A DNA stretch of 64,000 nucleotides from Hyperoodon ampullatus (Eukaryota; Chordata; Mammalia; Artiodactyla; Ziphiidae), in the NCBI GenBank assembly GCA_949752795.1, contig OX457061.1:43990338-44054337 (forward strand), given 5' to 3'. The position numbers were made by a program, and so were the translations under genes. The notes beneath the pieces were generated by a model that saw only the letters and a program-made list of their open reading frames with translations, searched no databases and was not told where the DNA came from. Within the stretch, counting starts at the first letter, position 1. Every line of letters starts with the position of its first letter. Positions 57,089-64,000 of this stretch are shown piece after piece.

Positions 57089-57325
57089 AAAAGATAGCCC
57101 AGGGCTTCCCTAGTGGCGCAGTGGTTGAGAGTCCGCCTGCCGAGGCAGGGGACACGGGTTTGTGCCCTGGTCTGGGAAGATCCCACATGCCGCGGAGCGG
57201 CTGGGCCCGTGAGCCATGGCCGCTGAGCCTGCGCATCCGGAGCCTGTGCTCCGCAACGGGAGAGGCCACAACAGTGAGAGGCCCACGTACCGCAAAAAAA
57301 AAAAAAAAAAAAAAAGATAGCCCAG
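57089..57325 (+). mobile_element. CHR SINE, central-deletion type (sense)
   Basis: The body is at about 57103-57311 with a 23-base poly(A). A perfect duplication aaaagatagcccag lies at 57089-57102 and 57312-57325. Confidence 0.95.
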
Positions 57326-57899
57326 GTATATACTTCACTCAGTCAGTTAGAGCAAGTGCTAGCTGAGTAAGGGAAATACTTCCCTTTAACCCAACTGATA
57401 GAAGAACCCTAGTTCCCAAGGGTAGTTTAACAGCTCTTGAAGATGCTGAGCTACTGTTCATATCTGCAGACCAAGCCTTGGGCTTCCAGGAAAATAAAAC
57501 CAGCCTTAGTCTCAGTCCTTTGGAAAGTGGGGCTGGCAGAGTATTAAGGAAGATTTGTGCAGCCTCTGGTATTAACTTCATTTAGCACTTGCCTGAAAAC
57601 AGAGCGGGAGTTGAATGAAGAGACAGGAACTAAAAGCAGAGATATTAGCCCTCTCCCTGAAGAAATGGAGAAAATAGCAATGGCTCCTTCTGAAGTAAAG
57701 GGAGAAATGTATGAACCTGGATTTTTTGTGACAAGGGGGAAAATGTCTGCGCATAGATAATTGGAGCCATCATCTTGCATAATAATTTAAAAGGACCTTT
57801 GGAAAAATTTCCTTGCCAAAATTCTGAGCAAAAGAGATCAGAGTCCATTGTGCTCAGGATTCTCATCATTCCATCTCTGTTCCAATGTTTGATTTTGAG

Positions 57900-57982
57900 G
57901 GTGAAGAGCAAGTCACCATTGAGCAGGATTCTCCAAGAAATGATGAAGATGAGGAGGATGACCAAGAGACGCATCAAAAAGG
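57900..57982 (+). CDS. SLC28A3: SLC28A3 third coding exon
   Basis: 83 bp, entering in phase 0 and leaving after two bases of a Gly codon. It encodes GEEQVTIEQDSPRNDEDEED then DQETHQKG, the acidic stretch of the CNT3 N-terminal tail. EEQVT.EQDSPRN is the diagnostic match. The acceptor tttgattttgag| has a weak pyrimidine tract, which may make this exon sensitive to skipping. Its 83-bp length means skipping would shift the frame. The donor AAAGG|gtacag is standard. Confidence 0.88.
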
Positions 57983-60259
57983 GTACAGGTTTAAACCATA
58001 AAAATAACGACACTTACCTCCTAAACATAGTGGTTTTGACACTTTTTAAATTCTCATCTAATTTTTAACATTAATTATGATTTATCAGAGATGGTCACCA
58101 CCAATCTCCCCTCCCTACTACCCACCCAACACTATTTTCAGGAAAATTAATAGAGCTCTAGAATAATCAACATGGTAAATTCAAACTGCTAATGTCCTGG
58201 GAACCCAATATCCAGGACAATCTTCTAATTAAAGCTGTGAATTGCCAACTAATTGCTCCAGTCTATACAAAAGTAGTTAATTCATCTTCATAATGTTCAG
58301 TCAATAAGCAATTGATTTCTCAAAATCCAATTCACTTTAAATCCCAACAAACTTGCTCTTACCTTGTCATATCATAATGTTCCAAGCCCTTATCACCCAT
58401 TAGCAGGAGAGACAAATTATTATTTTTATTTCTTGGATCAGAAAAATGAAGCTCAGAGAAGTGACTTAGCCAAGGTTAGTGGAACAAAGCTAATTTAAAT
58501 TTCAGCTTCTGATTCCCAGTCCAAGATTGTCTGGTACTCTATCATAACACGAAAGTATCTGTAAATTTTCTAAATTCCTATTTAAATTTGGTGTAAATTC
58601 CTAAGTCTCTGAGGGACTTTATTTTTATGTATCAGAAGATAGACTTGGTCAGAATTAGGATCAAAAACTCTTGTCACATATACGTCATCAAGAGTATTTG
58701 CCACCTTGGAAACCTGAACTTAGTTTCATCCTTTGTTTTACTTTATGAATCTCTGATCCTGGGGCCTGAGAGCTTCTCTTGGGTGGTCAGAGGTACTCAG
58801 GTTTCATCCGTGTTAATGGATGGAAAACAACCACCAGAAGATTGGGAGTTGTTCAGCCTAGATAACCAAATGGCCAAAGCGACTATTTCTAGCTACAGTA
58901 CTTCCTTTTATGAAGTGTCAAATTGCACTATACACATTCCTCGCAATTAAAAAATCTGATAAATTCAACTTAAAGTAGATGGATGTGCCCTATTACATGC
59001 TGCCCTCCAACGATGCTACTTTATAACACTATATCCACAGCTGAGGATAATGTATCAGCAGCCTTTCCTAAATTAGACCATGAAAAATTTAAGTCTTTAC
59101 TATACTTATATTCCCTCAATATGTTCTAGAACAGTGTTTCTAATTCTCAGTACACATATTCACACACATACATAAGACAAAATTTTCATGAAATAATGCC
59201 TGTCGTCACTATGTATGATACACTCTGAGATGTCCTATGCTTTTGTTTAAGGATGATCATCATACGCTGTGTGACTGACTTCGCAACCCACTAATGGGTC
59301 CCAACCCACAGCTATAAACTATTGTTCCAGAAAAGCAATACGCACTACCACTTTATTTAGCTAAGAATTCGACAAAGGCCTGCCAATCACTCTTAATGTC
59401 CACGGTGCTGGTGTTGGGCTCACAGACATCTATTCTCCACGAAGTTACAGTCAGTTAAGGCTTCATAACAAAATACAATCAAAGGAGACAGTAGGAATAA
59501 GTCGCAGAGGAATGCCTCTGTTTGACGAAATGCAAGAAGGCTTTGTAGAAGCAAAGGGCTTGAGCTGTGCCCTGAAACGTGAAGGGGGCTGAGATTTGGA
59601 CACAGGGGCATGACTGCTGGAGGGAAGGGAACTGGAGGTGTTCACCAAGGGGACGGGAGCTCCCAGCGGGGGGCTGAGTCCTTTGAGATCCTGGGGATTG
59701 AGAATCTTCTATATAGGAGAAGGGGTTGTTTTAGAAACCCTGTCCAGTGGCCTGGAAGTGGTCATGATTAAATGTGTGAGTGAATTCCTCCCATTTGGCC
59801 TCAAGTGGGAGAATGAAGGCACACTGAGCAAAGAGACATGTGCAGGGAAGCCAGGTTTCAGAGCAAGTGGAGGGCCTGGGGGAGCAACCGGGAGCACCCA
59901 GGAGAAGGAAGGACAGTTGCTATGGGTACAGGCCTGTGGCCTCTCCAGAATCCCTCACTGGTGGACAACATTCTCCCCAGAAGAAGTGATCAGATGCACA
60001 CGTGGCCCACACACCACACACTGCCCTGTAACAAAGCTCTGGGCAGAAACAAAGACACCAACAATTCCAGAACGTTCTGAAAAAGCTAATGACAACCCAT
60101 TGGTTGACGACCCTCAAATCCGCGAAATTCTACTTTACACGTAAGCATCCTGTGAAGTCCGTCAGCCTGCCACTAAACAGGGTGGTGACTGAGGACAGGG
60201 AATCTCCAGCTTGCTCACACTTTGGGAACCAGAAGGGAGAACCAGAAGGGATGAGAGTT
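57983..60259. other. Intron; antisense MIR at 58390-58540, rest unassigned
   Basis: 'aaatgaagctcagagaagtg', 'acttagccaaggttagtgga' (58440-58485) is antisense MIR. 59520-59640 ('gggcttgagctgtgccctga') resembles the old unclassified repeat seen near 7 kb. The open frames at 59638-60144 are not supported as exons. Confidence 0.5.
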
Positions 60260-60591
60260 CATTGGATTTTTGGGGGGGTGCTGCATTGGGTCTGCGATGC
60301 TGCACATGGGCTTCCTCTAGTTGCAGCGAGCGGGGGCTACTCTTCGTTGCAGTGGCTTCTTTTGCTGCGGAGCATGGGCTCTAGGAGCGAGGGCTTCAGT
60401 AGTTGTGGCATGCGGGCTCAGTAGTTGTGGCTCACGGGCTCTAGAGCGCAGGCTCAGTAGCTGTGGTGCACGGACTTAGTTGCTCCGAAGCATGTGGGAT
60501 CTTCCCGGACTAGGGCTTGAACCCGTGTCCCCTGCATTGGCAGGCAGATTCTTAACCACTGTGCCACCAAGGAAGTCCCCATTGGATTTTT
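60260..60591 (-). mobile_element. CHR-type SINE (antisense)
   Basis: The body is 60272-60579 ending 'gccaccaaggaagtccc'. A perfect 12-bp duplication cattggattttt lies at 60260-60271 and 60580-60591. Confidence 0.94.
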
Positions 60592-60970
60592 TTTTTTTAA
60601 GTCAACATTTACATGAGAGCTTACAAGCTAATGGAGGCCCTCCTAGCACAGTAAGAAACACTCTCGTCCTATGGTTTATTCTCAGCTTTTGGTTAGCTAT
60701 CCTGTCCCCTGCTTTATTTCCAGGAGCATGTTTTCTGCATCTCTGTAATTCCTCGGGGCTTTGGCACATCCATTCAGCAAAGGTTAGCAAGCCATGGCTG
60801 ATTTTAGTCTAAAATGAAATGAGTTTCTTATTTCTATTTTGTAGGACACATACTTCATGAATGTGTTTGCCTGCTTGATTTACAAAGCCTTATCTAGCTT
60901 TAGCATGCCAGGTTATGTCATGTATGTGGTATTTACCTCTGTCTGCCTTCTTGCTTTTGTGTTGTTACAG

Positions 60971-61062
60971 GTGCCTGGAAAGGAAGTATGGTACAGTTTG
61001 TGATTTTTGTAGGGAACACCGAACAATCCTTAAGTCCACGACCTGGGGCATTTTAATAGCAG
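60971..61062 (+). CDS. SLC28A3: SLC28A3 fourth coding exon
   Basis: 92 bp between gtgttgttacag| and GCAG|gtaaat. It completes a Gly codon, then encodes CLERKYGTVCDFCREHRTIL and KSTTWGILIA, and leaves after one base of the next Gly codon. It contains the Cys-rich juxtamembrane segment (CxxxxxxxVCxFC) and the beginning of the first hydrophobic helix (WGILIAGYLALVIAACVL, completed in the next exon). Strong match to CNT3 in both length and phase. Confidence 0.95.
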
Positions 61063-62474
61063 GTAAATAACAAAAGGGGATGGAATACCAATGTCTCTTT
61101 TTCAGAATCCCTCAAATATTAGTTTTCTGTAGAAAACAAATAAATCTTTCCCTTCCCCTTGACTTCCCTGAATCATCCAGAGAGGAGAGAATTTAACCAG
61201 GATGCCCCTGAGTGGTGGGTCTCAACTTAAGAAGCCCATGTAGATAGCTTCCCTGTCCTGTTTATGCAGCCAGCAGCTGATTTTTTAGGTCACCTACTCT
61301 CACCTTGTTATTGTGGTATGGATTTGAGGGCTGTATATTGCAAATTCAGGTAACTGGAAAACATGGTGATAATCACAAGGCAGAAACCTAATTGAAGGGG
61401 TGATATAAGTAATCAATCAATGCTTTATATGAACACAACACAAAAAGGAGCCTAGGGTCATGTAGCCCACTCCTCTTACCTGAAAGCAGGACCAGACTGT
61501 CTTCACAGATGAGCAGGTGTCCTGTTTTGACTCCCTCCAAACAAAGGGCTCCAGGGCCCACTTCAAAGAACACTCCTGTCTATAAAATGTGAACCCTCCC
61601 ACCCAAGCCCACAGACATTTATGCAAGACTGCTGCCCACCCCCGGAGGTCTGTAGTTTCCCGGTGCTCACACAGCTAGAACAGGGAGTAAGCAAGATTGA
61701 AAGCTTTCTTTGTACCGGCTCAGAGAGTATTTTGCAGACCATACTCAAAACCACACAGCTATGCCATTGTAGTACAAAGTAAGCAGATGGTGTGGCTGCG
61801 TGCCAGGGCGACTTTATTTGTAGAATAAAAATACAAATATACAAATACAACTGTCCTTGCCACCTACAAAAACAAGTGGTAGGCCAAACTTAACTTGGAA
61901 ACAAAGACTTGTTTGCTGACCTTTAATGGAAAACTGTGTTGTTCTTACCCTAGAATATCATCTTCAAAAGCCATCACCTTGGTCATCGCCCCACCTCTTT
62001 CCTTTAGAGATGCTGTGGCACTTAGGGATTGTTGTTGTGACACTCAGAGATTTTCCTACTCAAGCTCAGGCAAATCTGGGCTACAAACTAGAAGACTCAA
62101 TATCTTTTTGCCAGTAGTTGCTTTAGTGCCTGGCCTTTCTCTGACAGAAGCTCACCTGCTAAGTCTGAATATCAGAAAAAGTAGTACTAAGAAAGAGCCC
62201 CAATGATCAAGCAACAAGATTCAAGAATTCAGAAGGTTCTTTGAGAAAAAAAACCTAGCACCCTGTCCTCCTAGCATTCTTGGTGAGACTTTAAAATTTT
62301 TTTAAAAACCCAAAATTTAGTCCTTATAATCAGAGGTGCCTATAGCTATATCAAGAGCACCCCTGCGTTCAATGGTTTCCTGATTGAACCTGCCATTGGC
62401 TGAGCCAGATAAATGCTGGCGGCTGGTCTCCAGCTGATTTGGTGATGTTCACTGTCTGCATTTGCTTCCGACAG
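61063..62474. other. Intron; unassigned
   Basis: No SINE or young L1. Open frames at 61388-61850 and 61895-62206 have no family match. Confidence 0.5.
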
Positions 62475-62664
62475 GTTACCTGGCTCTGGTGATTGCGGCC
62501 TGTGTGCTGAACTTTCACAGAGCCCTTCCTCTTTTCGTGATCACGGTGGTTGCCATCTTCTTTGTGATCTGGGATCACTTCATGGCCAAATATGACTCTC
62601 AAGTCGCTCAGTTCCTCTCTCCTGGCCAAAGGCTTCTGGACAGCCACTGGTTCTGGCTGAAGTG
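62475..62664 (+). CDS. SLC28A3: SLC28A3 fifth coding exon
   Basis: 190 bp between gcttccgacag| and CTGAAGTG|gtaaat. It encodes YLALVIAACVLNFHRALPLF, VITVVAIFFVIWDHFMAKYD and ending DSHWFWLKW, with the Trp codon split across the intron. It supplies the end of the first and all of the second hydrophobic helix of CNT3, separated by the NFHRALPLF hinge that is conserved in the family. No stop, indel or missing conserved residue is seen. Confidence 0.97.
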
Positions 62665-63717
62665 GTAAATGCACTTAGTTCTCTTACTGAGGTTGAGAGT
62701 GATGTTAGTCTTTTCCAACACTGTTCCATAGATTTGTTCTGAAATTGCTTCCTCATTTATGGGATATTAAAGCTAGAAACAACCTAGGGAATAATCTGTT
62801 AAAAAATACCTTCATTTTACAAGCAGGACATCAAGGCCTAGATAAGGCAAGATGTGCTCAAATGTCCCTACAAAATGTCTTAATTTCAAGTGCCACTAAA
62901 TGATAAAATGTTGTCCAGAAGTTGGGATGGTTCTGACTTAGACAGGTGGCTTTCTGCTCTGGGCATGAATCTGGACTCTTTGGGAGGAAAGGTCTGTGAA
63001 TTAGCAAAGCCAACTCTCTCTTATAGGACCCCCTGTCCTGCAAGTGACCATTCAGGGCTTTTCTTTCAGCCTCTCTCTCTTTGGGACCTCCTCTCTCTCC
63101 AGGTGGCCCTACAGGGTAGGACCCAGAACCCATTCTCCCCAGTGTGGCCCACATGGAATCTACCAGGAAAGTTCACACATTTTTTGCCTAATAAACCAGG
63201 GTTGTACAATCCCAACAGAGCAACCCTCCCTGGCTCTGCCATCCACTGATTCAGTGCTATCGGATGCCCACTAGATTCCCCAAGGAGTCAGAACCCAGGC
63301 TAAAGCCTGACTTAGCTCTCTGAGGCTTGGGTGAGGTCTCCAATGCAGAGGACACATTTCAAGCTCTCCCTTGAAGAGAAGAAGGTAACGCTTCCCCCAT
63401 CTCCCAAAATGAAGACGCCCAGCAGCTCTCGCAAAGAAATCACCAGACTTCCTCTCCAAGCATCGTTTCTCCTCTCTGACCCCTTTACATATCCTTGAAC
63501 TGGCAAAGGACCCAAGTGTTGTGGACACATTGCTTCATTTTTTGACTATGTGCCTTTATAGCTACACCCAAAAAGTGTCTCTTGCAATTTCTAGAAGCAT
63601 AATTTCCTGGTGCCAGGGTGTGTTACTCAATATTTTTTGTTTGTTAGTTGAAGCCTGTTTAAGATTTTAAAGTTAGCACAGCAAATGATGCCAAAGCCTC
63701 TTTCTTTGTTCTCTTAG

Positions 63718-63862
63718 GGTGATTTGGGGCTGCCTGATCCTGGGAGTTATTCTCTGGCTGGTCTTCGACACCGCCAAATTGGGCCAACAGCAGCTGGTGT
63801 CCTTCGGTGGACTCGTAATGTACATTACACTGACATTTCTATTTTCCAAGCACCCAACCAAA
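63718..63862 (+). CDS. SLC28A3: SLC28A3 sixth coding exon
   Basis: 145 bp between ttctcttag| and ACCAAA|gtaagc. After completing Trp it encodes VIWGCLILGVILWLVFDTAK, LGQQQLVSFGGLVMYITLTF and LFSKHPTK, ending in phase 0. The hallmark DTAKLGQQQLVSFGG of vertebrate CNT3 is present. Two further hydrophobic helices flank it. The transporter's catalytic core and remaining exons lie beyond the window. Confidence 0.97.
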
Positions 63863-64000
63863 GTAAGCATGAAATCGATCATTTCTTGGTCTTTTTTCCT
63901 CGTTTTTTTCCTCATGTGTAAATTGCTCAAAATAATGAGTATGAGAGAGTTGAACTGTAATTCAATATTTTTCTTACCTTGCTATGATATTTAAGTGGCT
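63863..64000. other. SLC28A3 intron, truncated by window edge
   Basis: The donor gtaagc starts at 63863. The next exon is outside the window. Confidence 0.9.

Noticed and set aside
59638..60144. 168-aa plus-strand ORF in an SLC28A3 intron
   Set aside because: The neighbouring exons join perfectly without it, and part resembles an old repeat.

Overview
The window is mammalian nuclear DNA, almost certainly from a cetacean. The main clue is about 25 tRNA-derived SINEs of the CHR type (heads like 'cttccctggtggcgcagtgg'). They include young copies of about 200 bp with a central deletion, a form characteristic of whales and dolphins. No BovB or Bov-tA ruminant repeats were seen. L1 copies are young, and MIR, L2, MER5A and MLT1 relics typical of placental mammals fill much of the rest. 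There are no bacterial-style genes, operons or CRISPR arrays.

The only host protein-coding gene I can support is the 5' part of SLC28A3 (concentrative nucleoside transporter 3, CNT3) on the + strand. Six coding exons were found by reading conserved peptide segments across splice sites: 26587-26720 (start codon 26643), 54346-54444, 57900-57982, 60971-61062, 62475-62664 and 63718-63862. They join in frame with GT/AG boundaries and give 229 codons, from the N-terminal cytosolic tail through the first membrane segments. The gene runs off the right edge. Its promoter and any 5' non-coding exon are not identified.

Region 1-26.5 kb is upstream or intergenic sequence (or first intron). Its dominant feature is a full-length LINE-1 (10819-17467) with a 9-bp target-site duplication, a CpG-rich 5' UTR with a YY1-type motif, an uninterrupted ORF1 (297 aa), an uninterrupted ORF2 (1272 aa) with endonuclease and reverse transcriptase motifs, a 3' UTR and an A-rich tail. 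It looks recently inserted. An antisense LTR-like element lies at about 8.9-9.4 kb, and an 83-bp local duplication flanks the L1 on its right.

Region 26.7-54.3 kb is the large intron after the first coding exon. It holds many SINEs, two solo MLT1 LTRs, an antisense old L1, a nested L1-in-L1 insertion (33.49-34.64 kb), and a processed SRP9 pseudogene (43693-45880). That retrocopy was itself hit by a truncated L1 and then a SINE. A 5'-truncated young L1 with a perfect 16-bp duplication sits at 50.08-50.81 kb.

Region 54.3-64 kb has the clustered exons with short introns and fewer insertions. I did not find a new multi-gene system. The points most worth a second look are the intact L1, the SINE that appears to carry a 3'-transduced flank (27584-27955), the layered SRP9 retrocopy, the shifted SLC28A3 start codon and the unexplained local duplication.
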